Source: Actinopolyspora lacussalsi (GTDB lineage Bacteria > Actinomycetota > Actinomycetes > Mycobacteriales > Pseudonocardiaceae). From it: a stretch of DNA of 64,000 nt. A model generated the notes under the pieces. It made no database searches. It was not told where the DNA came from and worked only from the letters and a program-made list of their open reading frames with translations. Position numbers and translations under genes: made by a program. Positions within the stretch are counted from its first letter, which is position 1. Every line of letters begins with the position of its first letter. Below are positions 9,236-18,542 of the stretch, piece by piece. The stretch spans positions 808,501-872,500 of the forward strand of contig JAURUC010000001.1 in the NCBI GenBank assembly GCA_030803735.1, given 5' to 3'.

Positions 9236-10761
9236 CGTGCGGCCGATCCGACGCCCGGTATACGGCGAGTCCCCCGTGCACCTCGGCCGTTCCCGGTGAT
9301 GCGGTGAGCTGCCAGCTTGCCGGACAGCACCACGGTGGGAACCCCGACACCCGGGGTGGTTCCGCAGCCCGCCAGGACCGCGTTCTCGATACCGCTGACC
9401 AGGTTTCTCGGGCGGAAGGGGCCGGTCTGGGCGAACGTGTGCGCCGCGCTGAACGGGGTGCCGGCGAGCATTCCCCGTGCCGCCCAGTCCGCCGGTGTAA
9501 CTATGCGACTGACCTCCACCGAGGATTCGAATCCGGGCATGAGCCGGTGCTGCAGTGAGTCGATCACTTCTCGCGCGTATCCGTTCGAGATGGCGTCCCA
9601 ATCGGGGCGGGCGAGGTCCAGGTTGGGGCAGGGAACCAGTACGTGGTGCAGATGCTTGCCCGCAGGTGCGAGTGAGGGATCACTGCGAGTGGGATTCGTA
9701 ATCAGTACCGAAGGGTCGCTCATCAGCTTCCCGTGACGTGTCAACTCGTCGAAGGTGCCCTTCCATGCCTGTCCGAACGAGAGCGTGTGGTGACTCAGTT
9801 CCGGTTGGTCCCGGTTCGTCCCGGCGTGTATCAGCAACGCCGAGGGAGCCGCGCGCAGTCGTACGGGACGTCGCGGAGCACGACCCAGCAACCGGTAGGA
9901 GATGGGAAGATCGGGAGTGAGTACCACCGAGTCACACGGAATGCGTTCACCGTGATCGGTGTGCACAGCGGTGACCCGTTGTCCACGACGTTCCAGCTCC
10001 GTCACCGAGTTGCCGTACCGGAACACCGCTCCCGCCCCGGCGGCCGCCGCGGCCAACGCGTCCGGCACCGCTCGCATGCCGCCGCGTGGGAAGTACACGC
10101 CCCGTACCGTGTCCATGTAGGAGATCACCGCATACGCGGCGAGCGCGTTGTGCGGTGCCACCCCCGCGTACAAGGACTGGAACGAGAAGACGCGTCGCAG
10201 TCGTTCGTCCCGCAGGAAGTGGCCGATCCCGCGGTGCAGCCCCCCGAAGCCGCCCAGCGCTGCCAACCGGGCGAGATTGGGTTCCAGCAGATTCAGCGGA
10301 GAGTCGAAATTGGCATTGATGAAGGTCTCGTACTGTACCGAGTAGAGCCTGCTCAACCACTGCCGTAACCGGCGGTAACCCGTCGCCTCCTCGGGGCCCG
10401 CGAACTCCCGTACCTGTTGTTCCATGGCCGCCGCGTCGGTACGAACATCGATACTCGAACCGTCCGCGAACCGCGCGCGGTAGGCTGGATCCAGCGGTAT
10501 CAGCTCCAGCCGGTCCTGTACCGATTCACCCACCGCCGCCAGCGCCTCGTCCAGAAGCTCCGGCATGGTCAACACGGTCGGCCCGGTGTCCATGCGGTAT
10601 CCCGCGATGTCCAGCCGCCCCGCACGGCCTCCCGGGAAATCCTCCGCCTCGACGAGTGTCACCTCGCGTCCCGCTCCGAGCAGGTGCAGCGCAGCGGTCA
10701 ATCCGGAAAGTCCCGCGCCCACGACGACAACACGCTCGGTGGGGCCGGTGACTGTCCGCAT
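9232..10761 (-). CDS. crtI: Phytoene desaturase
   Basis: FAD enzyme of 509 residues that introduces double bases of conjugation into phytoene, giving lycopene or a related product. The N-terminal dinucleotide motif VVVVGAGLSGLTAALHLL is followed by the PGGRAGR stretch, and the C-terminal CrtI signature is present (GTTPGVGVPTVVLSG, near residue 475). The ATG at 10761 has AAGGAG nine bases upstream, the best ribosome site of the cluster. It is the first gene of the operon crtI-crtB-idi-methyltransferase-crtU. No geranylgeranyl diphosphate synthase (crtE) is present here, so that precursor enzyme must be encoded elsewhere. Confidence 0.95.
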   Translation of the reverse strand: MRTVTGPTERVVVVGAGLSGLTAALHLLGAGREVTLVEAEDFPGGRAGRLDIAGYRMDTGPTVLTMPELLDEALAAVGESVQDRLELIPLDPAYRARFADGSSIDVRTDAAAMEQQVREFAGPEEATGYRRLRQWLSRLYSVQYETFINANFDSPLNLLEPNLARLAALGGFGGLHRGIGHFLRDERLRRVFSFQSLYAGVAPHNALAAYAVISYMDTVRGVYFPRGGMRAVPDALAAAAAGAGAVFRYGNSVTELERRGQRVTAVHTDHGERIPCDSVVLTPDLPISYRLLGRAPRRPVRLRAAPSALLIHAGTNRDQPELSHHTLSFGQAWKGTFDELTRHGKLMSDPSVLITNPTRSDPSLAPAGKHLHHVLVPCPNLDLARPDWDAISNGYAREVIDSLQHRLMPGFESSVEVSRIVTPADWAARGMLAGTPFSAAHTFAQTGPFRPRNLVSGIENAVLAGCGTTPGVGVPTVVLSGKLAAHRITGNGRGARGTRRIPGVGSAAR

Positions 10762-11175
10762 GCGGGTTGCTCCTTAGGGTTGCTCGGCGAGGGATCGGTT
10801 CTCACGGCGAACCGCTCGTCGCGGCTCAGTCTAGAAATCCACTCGGATCCCTTCAAATTCGCGATATCACTTCTTCGGGTGAGGTGTTCGGTTTGAGCGG
10901 GGCGGGCGCGTGCTCCGAACGATATACACGGTTGTGCCATCGTGACGGGATCACCGGTTCTTGTCGACGAGGGACGACGAGTCGATGGATCACCGGTCGC
11001 CTCGCTCCGAGCGGCTTCCACGGTCGGCCGCCCGAGGACGCGGATCCTCGCTCGTTACCAATCCCTTCCTCGACGGCCTACGAACAGTGTTCGGTGGCAG
11101 TGTGCGGCAGTACGCCCGGCCGTCGCCACCAGCGGCGACGAGCGAACGTGTGTCACGCGAAAGGAGTCAGGCACA
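10762..11175. other. Gene-free divergent region between crtI and the glycosyltransferase
   Basis: About 414 bases holding the candidate crtI promoter and, on the plus strand, the AAAGGAG ribosome site (11160-11166) of the glycosyltransferase. An open frame runs through the second half, but its composition does not look coding. No regulator gene lies here, unlike some carotenoid clusters. Confidence 0.5.
10828..10856 (-). promoter_or_regulatory. Candidate promoter of the carotenoid operon
   Basis: Read on the minus strand, TTGAAG (10856-10851) and TAGACT (10833-10828) are separated by 17 bases, a fair match to housekeeping -35 and -10 boxes. This would start transcription about 60 bases before the crtI ATG. 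An alternative sigma factor, as in light-induced carotenoid clusters, cannot be judged by eye. Confidence 0.4.
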
Positions 11176-11907
11176 GTGATCAGGCACGATCGTGCGAGTG
11201 AGCCCCACCCGGAGTTCGGAGCCATGCCCAGGCCACCGCTGAACGAAACCGTCGACGTCGAGGTGGTGCTGCCCTGCCTCGACGAGGCCGCGGCCCTGCC
11301 CGCGGTACTGGACTCGATCGTCGAGGGGCTTGCCGTGCCCGTCCTGGTGGTGGACAACGGTTCCACCGACGGCTCGCCGGAGGTGGCGGCCCGGCACGGC
11401 GCACGAGTCGTCCGCGAGTCCAGGCCTGGCTACGGCGCGGCCGTGCACACCGGGCTGACGCACGCGCGCGGCAGGGTCATCTGCGTACTCGACGCGGACG
11501 GTTCCGTGGAGCCGACCGAACTTCCCGCGCTGATCAATCCCGTGGTCGAGGGGGCGGCCGATCTCGTGGTGGGCAAGCGGGTGCCGACCGTACGCTCGGC
11601 GATGGCGTGGCACGTCAGGGTGGGCAATGCCGCCATCGCGGCACTGATCCGTCGAAACGGACTGCCCGTGCATGATTTGGCTCCGGTTCGGGTCGCCGAT
11701 CGTGTGAAACTGCTCGACCTGGACATCCAGGATCGCGCGTTCGGCTATCCCCTCGAGCTGTTGCTGCGAGCGGGACGCGCGGGTTGGCGGGTACGCGAAC
11801 TACCGGTCCGGTACTCCCCCCGAACAAGCGGTACGAGATCCAAGGTGTCCGGCTCGATGAAGGGAACCGCTCGTGCGGTACGTGACATGATCAAGGTGCT
11901 GCGATGA
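11176..11907 (+). CDS. Family 2 glycosyltransferase
   Basis: Cytoplasmic GT-A fold enzyme of 243 residues. The nucleotide-sugar motifs VDNGSTDG (residues 59-66) and the metal-binding DAD (106-108) are clear, and EVVLPCLDEA is the usual first strand. No membrane helices are seen, so it resembles short dolichyl-phosphate-mannose-synthase-like enzymes without an anchor. The GTG at 11176 has AAAGGAG nine bases upstream; the frame is open further up but unlikely. It overlaps the next gene by ATGA, so the two are translationally coupled. The acceptor is unknown. Confidence 0.85.
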   Translation: MIRHDRASEPHPEFGAMPRPPLNETVDVEVVLPCLDEAAALPAVLDSIVEGLAVPVLVVDNGSTDGSPEVAARHGARVVRESRPGYGAAVHTGLTHARGRVICVLDADGSVEPTELPALINPVVEGAADLVVGKRVPTVRSAMAWHVRVGNAAIAALIRRNGLPVHDLAPVRVADRVKLLDLDIQDRAFGYPLELLLRAGRAGWRVRELPVRYSPRTSGTRSKVSGSMKGTARAVRDMIKVLR

Positions 11908-12590
11908 ATCCGACGGTCGTACTGGTCGTGGCCAAGGCTCCCGAGACCGGGCTGGCCAAGACACGCCTCACACCACCACTTTCCCCGGAACAGGCAGCCA
12001 CTGTGGCCGCCGCGAGCCTGTTGGACACGCTGACCGCGGTTCGCGGTGTCCCCGGGATTCATCCGGTGATCGCTTGGACAGGTGAAATAGAGCGTGCCTG
12101 CCGTCGTGACGCGATCACGGACGCCATGGCTGACATGGATCTGGTCTGGCAGCGCGGGGGGCATTTCGGCGAGCGGCTGGCCGCGGCGCACGCCGAGGTC
12201 GCGGAACGTTATCCCGGCTCGCCCGTGTTGCAGATCGGGATGGACACACCGCAGGTCACTCCCGAACTGCTCGCCGAATCGGCCGCGCCGCTGCGTTCCC
12301 ACGAGGGTCCGGAAGCGGTTCTGGGACCGGCGCTGGACGGCGGGTGGTGGGCGCTCGGCCTGCGCGAACCGCATGACGCGGAAGTGCTCGGTCACGTCCC
12401 GATGTCACGACCGGAGACCGGGGAACTGACCGGAGCGGCCCTGGAACAACGTGGACTCCGGGTCCACGAACTGGTTGAACTCTCCGACGTGGACACGGTG
12501 CCGGACGCGCATCGCGTGGCCGAATCGGTTCCCGAATCGGAATTCGCGGCGGCGTTGCGTGCGAGCGTCGAACGGGAGGGCGCCGTGTAG
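11904..12590 (+). CDS. DUF2064 / TIGR04282-type glycosyltransferase-like protein
   Basis: 228 residues with a nucleotidyl- or glycosyltransferase-like GT-A fold. It begins VVLVVAKAPETGLAKTRL, typical for DUF2064, and has the later motif IGMDTPQVTPELL and the GPALDGGWWALGL segment. Family members are seen with arsenosugar or other sugar clusters, but most have no tested activity. It overlaps the family 2 glycosyltransferase by 4 bases and ends 26 bases from the convergent epimerase gene, so a shared sugar-modification pathway is a reasonable inference. Confidence 0.82.
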   Translation: MNPTVVLVVAKAPETGLAKTRLTPPLSPEQAATVAAASLLDTLTAVRGVPGIHPVIAWTGEIERACRRDAITDAMADMDLVWQRGGHFGERLAAAHAEVAERYPGSPVLQIGMDTPQVTPELLAESAAPLRSHEGPEAVLGPALDGGWWALGLREPHDAEVLGHVPMSRPETGELTGAALEQRGLRVHELVELSDVDTVPDAHRVAESVPESEFAAALRASVEREGAV

Positions 12591-12616
12591 CGTCGCACCG
12601 CCGTGAGTTCCTCGGC

Positions 12617-13669
12617 TCAGTCGGATGTGCCGCGTTGGGCCGCGTTGGCGAACTCGGTGATCCCTTCGGTGAAGCCGATCCGGGCGCGGAAACCGATCTC
12701 CTTCGCGGTCAGCTCTGGATCCGCGACGATGTGGCGCACGTCGCCGAGCCGGTACTGTCCGCTGACCACGGGCTCGGGGCCGCCGGTGGCAGTGGCGAGC
12801 TCGCGTGCCATTTCGCCGATGGTGCGGGGCTCACCGGAGCACACGTTGTAAGCGACGAAACCGTGCGGAGGATGTTCGAGCGCCGCGAGGTTCGCCTCGG
12901 CGACATCGCGTACGTTCACGAAGTCACGACGCTGTCCGCCGTCCTCGAACACGCGGGGAGCCTCGCCACGTGCGAGTGCCGAACGGAACAGCGCGGCGAC
13001 GCCGGCGTACGGGGTGTCCCGCGGCATGCGGGGGCCGTACACGTTGTGGTAGCGCAGCGCCGTGGCGTGTCCGCCGGTCTGACGTGCCCAGGAAGCGACC
13101 AGGTGCTCCTGGGTGAGTTTCGTGGTGGCGTAGACGTTGCGCGGATCGGTCGGTGCGTCCTCCGGCACCCGCCCGGATTCGAGCAGTCCGCCGCAGTGGG
13201 GGCAACGGGGTTCGAACACGCCGCGGTCCAGATCCTCGGCGGCGCGCGGCCCCGGACGCACGACACCGTGAACGGCGCAGTGATAGCGCCCCTCCCCGTA
13301 AACCACCATCGATCCGGCGAGTACGAGCCGCTCGACCCTTCGTTCGGTCATGGCCGACAACAACCGCGCGGTTCCCAGGTCGTTGTGTTCGACGTAGGCG
13401 GGTGTGTCCGCGGGGCCGGTTTCCAGACCGACCATCGCCGCGTGGTGACAAACCGCGTCGATTCCGGACAGTGCGGGCCCGATCACCTCGGGATCCCGCA
13501 CGTCGCCGACAACGAGGTCCTCCGCGTGGGTGTGCGCTTCCCGCGTGGAGGTTCCGTGGGCGCTGGGCAGCAGATTGTCGAGCAGTCTGACCTCGTGCCC
13601 TGCGGAGATGAGCCGTTCCGCGACGTGGGAGCCGATGAACCCGGCCCCTCCGGTGATCAGGACCCGCAC
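12617..13669 (-). CDS. NAD-dependent epimerase/dehydratase with a CxxH/CxxC insert
   Basis: Extended short-chain dehydrogenase of 350 residues. TGGAGFIGSH binds NAD, and the catalytic triad is S120 with Y180-x3-K184 (YATTK). Between S120 and Y180 is an unusual insert with C131-x2-H134 and C156-x2-C159 (CPHC), which looks like a structural zinc site. The substrate is probably a nucleotide sugar, but it cannot be read from the sequence. It converges on the glycosyltransferase/DUF2064 pair with a 26-base gap. The ATG at 13669 starts directly at the Rossmann strand. Confidence 0.85.
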   Translation of the reverse strand: MRVLITGGAGFIGSHVAERLISAGHEVRLLDNLLPSAHGTSTREAHTHAEDLVVGDVRDPEVIGPALSGIDAVCHHAAMVGLETGPADTPAYVEHNDLGTARLLSAMTERRVERLVLAGSMVVYGEGRYHCAVHGVVRPGPRAAEDLDRGVFEPRCPHCGGLLESGRVPEDAPTDPRNVYATTKLTQEHLVASWARQTGGHATALRYHNVYGPRMPRDTPYAGVAALFRSALARGEAPRVFEDGGQRRDFVNVRDVAEANLAALEHPPHGFVAYNVCSGEPRTIGEMARELATATGGPEPVVSGQYRLGDVRHIVADPELTAKEIGFRARIGFTEGITEFANAAQRGTSD

Positions 13670-13877
13670 CCGTTCCTCCCGAGCGGACGACTACTGCGAC
13701 AACGGTGTGTGATTGTCCATCCACCGACTCAGGACGTCGGCCGCGGGGTGGGGGCCGTTCGTACGGCACGCGATCGGAGTCGGGAACTGTTTTCGGCGGC
13801 GGGCCGACGATGAAGGCATCGGTCGGCTCACGAAAAAGCCGGTCCTCGTGGGCCGGGAAGCGGGTGCGAAAAGGATT

Positions 13878-13916
13878 CTTCGGATCGGTGAAAACTCGCG
13901 ATTCACCGATCCGAAG
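13878..13916 (-). terminator. Terminator of the fasciclin lipoprotein gene
   Basis: CTTCGGATCGGTGAA (13878-13892) and TTCACCGATCCGAAG (13902-13916) form a perfect 15-bp stem with a 9-base loop, 20 bases beyond the fasciclin stop. On the minus strand a TCCTTTTC stretch follows, so it fits an intrinsic terminator better than most hairpins in this window. Confidence 0.8.
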
Positions 13917-13936
13917 TCCTGGGTGAATTTTACCGA

Positions 13937-14641
13937 TCACTGCTTCGGAGGCATCAGTACCTCGTCGATGACGAACACCGTGGCGTTGGCGGTGGGAACG
14001 TTCCCGACCTGTACGTTCGCCCCGTCGATCTTGATGTTCTCACCACTGCCGCTGATCGGAACGGTCTTTCCGTTGACCGTTTCGACCTCACCGGCGTTGC
14101 CGAGTTCCTCGGCGTTCATCCGCTCGGGAACCACGTGGTACGTGAGAATGTTGGTCAACTGCTCCTTCTTGGCGGGATCGTTGAGCAACGCCTCCAACGT
14201 GGCGGGATCCAGCTTTTCGAAGGCCGAGTTGGCGGGTGCGAAAACGGTGTAGCTGGCGTCCGACTTGTTCAGCGTGTCGACCAGGCCCGCCGTCTGCACC
14301 GCTTTGGTCAGGCTGGTCAGCAGCGGATTGTTGCTCGCGGCCGTTCCCACGGGATCATCGACCATGCCCTTGGCCGATCCCTCGTTGCCGGGGTCGGTCG
14401 GTACCTTGGAGGCGGCCGGGCCGTAGATGTCGTCGACCGTGGTCACACCCTGCTCGTTCATGCTGTCCTGCCCGGATTGTTCCTGCCCGGACTGTTCCCC
14501 GTTCTGCTGCGACTGCGAGGACTGATTCTGCTCGTTCTGATTCTGGTCGCCGCTCTCGGCTCCTCCGCCGCATGCGGACAGCAACAGGGCCATGGAAGCC
14601 ACGGCGCCGGTAACGGCGGTTTTCACTCGCGTGTTGTTCAT
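13937..14641 (-). CDS. Fasciclin-domain lipoprotein
   Basis: 234 residues. The N-terminus is a lipoprotein signal with lipobox LLSACGG, so the mature protein is anchored by its cysteine outside the membrane. A low-complexity linker rich in Q, N, S and E follows, then a FAS1 domain of about 130 residues, with NPLLTSLTKAVQTAGL and the conserved YTVFAPANSAF strand. It resembles mycobacterial MPT70/MPT83, secreted adhesion-type proteins. The ATG at 14641 is preferred because the longer frame would bury the signal peptide. It follows the molybdopterin enzyme gene on the same strand after 129 bases. Confidence 0.88.
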   Translation of the reverse strand: MNNTRVKTAVTGAVASMALLLSACGGGAESGDQNQNEQNQSSQSQQNGEQSGQEQSGQDSMNEQGVTTVDDIYGPAASKVPTDPGNEGSAKGMVDDPVGTAASNNPLLTSLTKAVQTAGLVDTLNKSDASYTVFAPANSAFEKLDPATLEALLNDPAKKEQLTNILTYHVVPERMNAEELGNAGEVETVNGKTVPISGSGENIKIDGANVQVGNVPTANATVFVIDEVLMPPKQ

Positions 14642-14770
14642 CGGAATCGGTCGTTTCCCTTCGGTTCGCTTCCGGGGTGGCCCCGAAGTATTTCTTCCCG
14701 GCATTCGGAGTCGAGTGAGGTCTCGATTGGCGTCTCGGCGAATTTTCTTCCGCTTATTGGGTGACTCGCG

Positions 14771-16381
14771 TCATTCCGCGGTGAAAAAGATCGAGTGCCG
14801 GCCGGTGGCTCCGTCGGGAACCGTGGGAACACGTTTCGCGGTCTGGGTGTAGCCTGAGCGGTCGGTGGCTCGGGACTCCACATTGTGGCCGCCGGGTGGG
14901 AGATCCAGCTCGATCCGCCACATACGCCAGGTGTCCGTGTTGACGGCGGCGGAAAGCTCCGCCGCTCGCCAGGCCCCCTGGTCGACTCGCACCTCGACAC
15001 GCTCGATCCCGGTGTGCGGCGCCCATGCGATGCCCGCCACGGTGATCCTGCCCGCAGGCGTCTTCTCGAACCCCTTAGGGCGATCGATGCGTGACTGGGT
15101 CTTGACGGGGGCGCGTTCCGCCCAACCCCGCTTTTCCCAGTACGTACGAGCGTCCCAGGTGGTGACTTCGAGATCGGTCACCCACTTGGTCGCCGAGACG
15201 TAGCCGTACAGCCCCGGTGTGACCATGCGGACCGGGAAGCCGTGCTCAGTGGGCAGTGGCTCGCCGTTCATCCCCACCGCCAGCAGCGCGTCCCGGTTGG
15301 GATCGGTGAGCGCGTCGATCGGGGTTCCGGCGGTGAAGTCGTCCACGCTGGTACTGAGCACCTGTTCCGCACCGTCCCGTATCCCTGACTCCGCCAGAAT
15401 GTCGCGGACCGGCACTCCGATGAACTCGGCTGTCGAGATGTAGGAGCCGCCCACCGGGTTGGACACGCATACCATCGTGATCGGTTTCTGCAGCTGTCGT
15501 CGGTCCATCAGATCGTCGAAGGTGAGGTTCAACTCCCGATCGACCATGCCGTGTACTCGCAGACCCCACTCCGAAGCGGGTAGCCGCGGCACACGTAACG
15601 CAGTGTCGATCCGGTAGAAGTTCTCGTTGCGCGTGATGAAGGTCGGCGTTCCCGAGTCCGCGAAATCCGCCCCCGCCGCAACCGGGGGTGCCGTGACGTC
15701 CGGCTCCAGTGCTCCGATGGCTTGCCGGGACCTGCTGACCCGACGTGCCCCGCTCAGCAGCTGTCCGACAGCCCCCGCGGTCCCCGAAGCGAGGGCGACA
15801 GCGACTCCCGAGATCAGGAAGCGCCTGCGTCCGCCGGCCGCGCCTTCCGTCGCCGTTTCTTCCCGCTCGGCGTCCTCCCGCTCGGCATCTTGCCCGGATC
15901 GCGCCGACGCCGGCTCGCTTCCCTGGGGTTTCGCGGAGGCAGCGCGGTGCAGCCAGGCAAAGGCAGCCACCCCCATCAGCGCGGCTGTCACGGGAGCTGT
16001 CAGGGCCAATGGGTCCAGACTGGAGCGGGACACGGTGGCGGCCATACCGAGCAGACCGAAGCCGGTGATCATCGTCATCCCGGGCACCGGGGTCCGGCGT
16101 GACACCAGTCCACCCACCGCCGCCAGCGCGGCGATCACGATTCCCATGCCAACCAGCAGCGCGAGTTTGTCGGCGGTGCCGAACAGGTCGATCGCCAGTT
16201 CCTTCACCGGCTGCGGTGTCAGATCGATCGCCGTGTTGCCCACCGCCAGGTAAGGGGAGGCGAGCGGTTCGGTCAGCGCGGCGACCAGGTGTCCCGCCGT
16301 CAGGGCTGCCGCCACCGCGAGCAGGGCGATGAGTACGGCAACAGCACCACCCAGCCGATGTTGGTGACTCGCACGGTTCAT
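14771..16381 (-). CDS. Membrane-anchored molybdopterin-dependent oxidoreductase (sulfite oxidase fold)
   Basis: 536 residues. The first 150 residues carry four hydrophobic helices, then a charged linker, then RRRFLISG before another helix (about 188-208). The catalytic part starts near residue 245 and has the molybdenum-ligating cysteine C305 in ITMVCVSNPVGG, followed by a C-terminal Mo-co dimerisation-like domain. The topology puts the active domain outside the membrane. Relatives of the YedY/sulfite oxidase family act on diverse oxides; the substrate is unknown. The fasciclin lipoprotein gene lies directly downstream and probably shares the transcript. Confidence 0.87.
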   Translation of the reverse strand: MNRASHQHRLGGAVAVLIALLAVAAALTAGHLVAALTEPLASPYLAVGNTAIDLTPQPVKELAIDLFGTADKLALLVGMGIVIAALAAVGGLVSRRTPVPGMTMITGFGLLGMAATVSRSSLDPLALTAPVTAALMGVAAFAWLHRAASAKPQGSEPASARSGQDAEREDAEREETATEGAAGGRRRFLISGVAVALASGTAGAVGQLLSGARRVSRSRQAIGALEPDVTAPPVAAGADFADSGTPTFITRNENFYRIDTALRVPRLPASEWGLRVHGMVDRELNLTFDDLMDRRQLQKPITMVCVSNPVGGSYISTAEFIGVPVRDILAESGIRDGAEQVLSTSVDDFTAGTPIDALTDPNRDALLAVGMNGEPLPTEHGFPVRMVTPGLYGYVSATKWVTDLEVTTWDARTYWEKRGWAERAPVKTQSRIDRPKGFEKTPAGRITVAGIAWAPHTGIERVEVRVDQGAWRAAELSAAVNTDTWRMWRIELDLPPGGHNVESRATDRSGYTQTAKRVPTVPDGATGRHSIFFTAE

Positions 16382-16536
16382 GACCGGGATTCGGAGTCGA
16401 ACGCGCCTCGGACTGCTCCCGGAACGGTACAGATCCGGAAGGGGACAGATCCGCTCTCGAAGACCGCGCCCCGATTTCCCGGTACTTCCCGTCGAGCTGT
16501 CGTGGCGTGGCCGGTTGTCGCGGCAGGGCGGGAGCC

Positions 16537-18426
16537 CTACTGCTCGTCGCCGGACAGCCGATGCAACCGCAGCGCCAGCTGAATCTCCAGGCCGCGCTCG
16601 GGAGTCCGCCAGTCCGGGCCGAGCAGTGCCGAAACCCGCTCCAGCCGTTGGGCGACCGTGTTCACGTGCACGTGCAACGCTCGAGCCGTTCTACTGAGAC
16701 CGGCATCGTGCTCGAAGTAGCTTCGCAGTGTTTTGACCAGATCGGTGCCTTTGCGGGAGTCGTAGTCCAGTACCGCCCCGACGGTTCGACGTACGTAGCC
16801 GGAGAGATCACCACGGTCCCCCAGCAACACCCCCAGGAATCCCAACTCCGCCAGGGCCGCCCCCTCACCCGTGCGGCCCAGCGCGAGCAGTGCTTCCAGG
16901 CAGCGGCACGCCTCCTCGTACTTGCCCGCGATTCCATCCAGCCCCTCCACAGGTCCGGAACCGCCCACCGTGACCGGACGTGCCGCGCTCGTGCCGAGTG
17001 CTCGGGCGGCGTACTGGGCCGCGCTTCCCGCATCCGTACCGGGAAGCACGAGAACCAGATGGTCGCCATGGGTACCCGCGAGACCGCTGTGCTGCCCGAC
17101 ATAGCGCGAGGCCGTGGAAGCCAGTCGCTCGCGATCCGCGTTTCCGCAGCGAGAGACCAGCACCACTTTGCTGCCCTCGGGATCGAAGCCGACCCGTCTC
17201 GCTCTGGCCGACAGGCCACCGTACGCGCGTTCCCCCGCGCCGAGCAGCTCGGTGATCAGCTCTCCCCGCACGCGTTCCTCCGCCTCGGCGGTTCTGCGTC
17301 GGAGCAACAGCACCAGTGCGGTAACCACACCCGCGCGTTCGAACAACCGCCGATCGGCATCGGCGGGTTCGTGACAGCCCACCAGCGTCAGGCTGCCGAG
17401 CAGTTCGGGGCCGGCCAACGCCGCGCACACCAGGTTCGTCCGCCACGGCACCGATCTCCCGCTGTTGCGGGACTGCCGCACCGCCCGGCCGGGCCACGGC
17501 AACGAGTCCGTCGCCGCGCACGCCAGCTCGGTGCCGTCCTCGTCGTGTACCACGATACCGCCCCCGAGCACGTCTGCCACGGCTTTCGCGATGTCCTCCA
17601 GGGTCCCGCCGCGCAGTACCAGATCCGTGAGGCGGTCGTGGGCTCGTTCGGCACGTCGCATCGCCGAGTTGTGTTCACGGATGGTCTCGTGCGCGGTGTT
17701 GAGCTCCACCAACGCGTGCCGCGTCTCCTCCAGCAGTCGTGAGTTGTCGATGGCGATAGCGGCGTGGTCGGCCAGTGAGGACAGCAGCGCGATCTCGTCG
17801 TGCGAGTAGTCGCGTGTCGAGCGGTCCGCGGCGTAGAGCACTCCGATCACCGAGCCACCCACCGACAGCGGAACTCCCAGGATGGCCACGAGCCGTTCGT
17901 CACCGACGGCGTGGTCGATGTCGTCGGTGTGCGTGAACCGCTCGTCCTCGAAGTAGGAGGGGGTGGCGTAGGGCCGGGCGGTCTGGGCCACCAGTCCGCC
18001 CAGACCTTCTCCCATCCCGAGCCGCACCTGCTGGAACAGCGCCGAGACGCACCCGTCGGTGACCCGCATGTAAGTGGTACCCGCCCGGGAGTCGTTGAGA
18101 CTGAGATAAGCCACGTGGCTTCCCAGCAGCATCCGCGCGCGGTGCACGATCGCCCGTAACACCGCGTCGGGATCGCGGACCCGCGCCAGGTCCCCCGCGG
18201 TGTCGAAGAGGGCGGCCAGTTCCGACTCGTGGCGGCGCCGTTCGTCGAGGGTGTTGCGGAGTCGTAGCGCCAGCTTCCCCGCCCGCTCCACGCGGTGCAG
18301 GTCCCGGGCGGGGAGCTGAGCACGCGCTTCCACCGGTACCTGCGCGAGCTGCTCACTGGTGCCGTCGCCCGCGAGCAGTTCGAACAGGTTCAGCAGGTAA
18401 TCCGAGCAGGTGAGCATGCTCGTCAT
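16537..18426 (-). CDS. GAF-domain PucR/CdaR-type transcriptional regulator
   Basis: About 629 residues from the ATG at 18426; an ATG at 18525 in the same frame is also possible, and neither has a strong ribosome site. A GAF sensor domain lies at roughly 70-240 (LFDTAGDLARVRDPDAVLRA, then GVPLSVGGSVIGVLYAADRS), then a short helical linker and a CdaR-like middle. The C-terminus is the PucR helix-turn-helix, with DLVKTLRSYFEHDAGLSRTA and HVHVNTVAQRLERV. It lies 116 bases downstream of the transporter gene on the same strand, so it may regulate the 3-hydroxybutyrate genes before it. The ligand sensed by GAF is unknown. Confidence 0.82.
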   Translation of the reverse strand: MTSMLTCSDYLLNLFELLAGDGTSEQLAQVPVEARAQLPARDLHRVERAGKLALRLRNTLDERRRHESELAALFDTAGDLARVRDPDAVLRAIVHRARMLLGSHVAYLSLNDSRAGTTYMRVTDGCVSALFQQVRLGMGEGLGGLVAQTARPYATPSYFEDERFTHTDDIDHAVGDERLVAILGVPLSVGGSVIGVLYAADRSTRDYSHDEIALLSSLADHAAIAIDNSRLLEETRHALVELNTAHETIREHNSAMRRAERAHDRLTDLVLRGGTLEDIAKAVADVLGGGIVVHDEDGTELACAATDSLPWPGRAVRQSRNSGRSVPWRTNLVCAALAGPELLGSLTLVGCHEPADADRRLFERAGVVTALVLLLRRRTAEAEERVRGELITELLGAGERAYGGLSARARRVGFDPEGSKVVLVSRCGNADRERLASTASRYVGQHSGLAGTHGDHLVLVLPGTDAGSAAQYAARALGTSAARPVTVGGSGPVEGLDGIAGKYEEACRCLEALLALGRTGEGAALAELGFLGVLLGDRGDLSGYVRRTVGAVLDYDSRKGTDLVKTLRSYFEHDAGLSRTARALHVHVNTVAQRLERVSALLGPDWRTPERGLEIQLALRLHRLSGDEQ

Positions 18427-18542
18427 GGTCGGGGCGGGGTGGTCCCGACGGCAACCGAGTGACGAACGCGGTTCGGTTTCCGCCGCCGGTTCCTGGTCCC
18501 GGTGGTACGGGCTTCCCGCCGACACCGCCGCTCACCCGTCCT

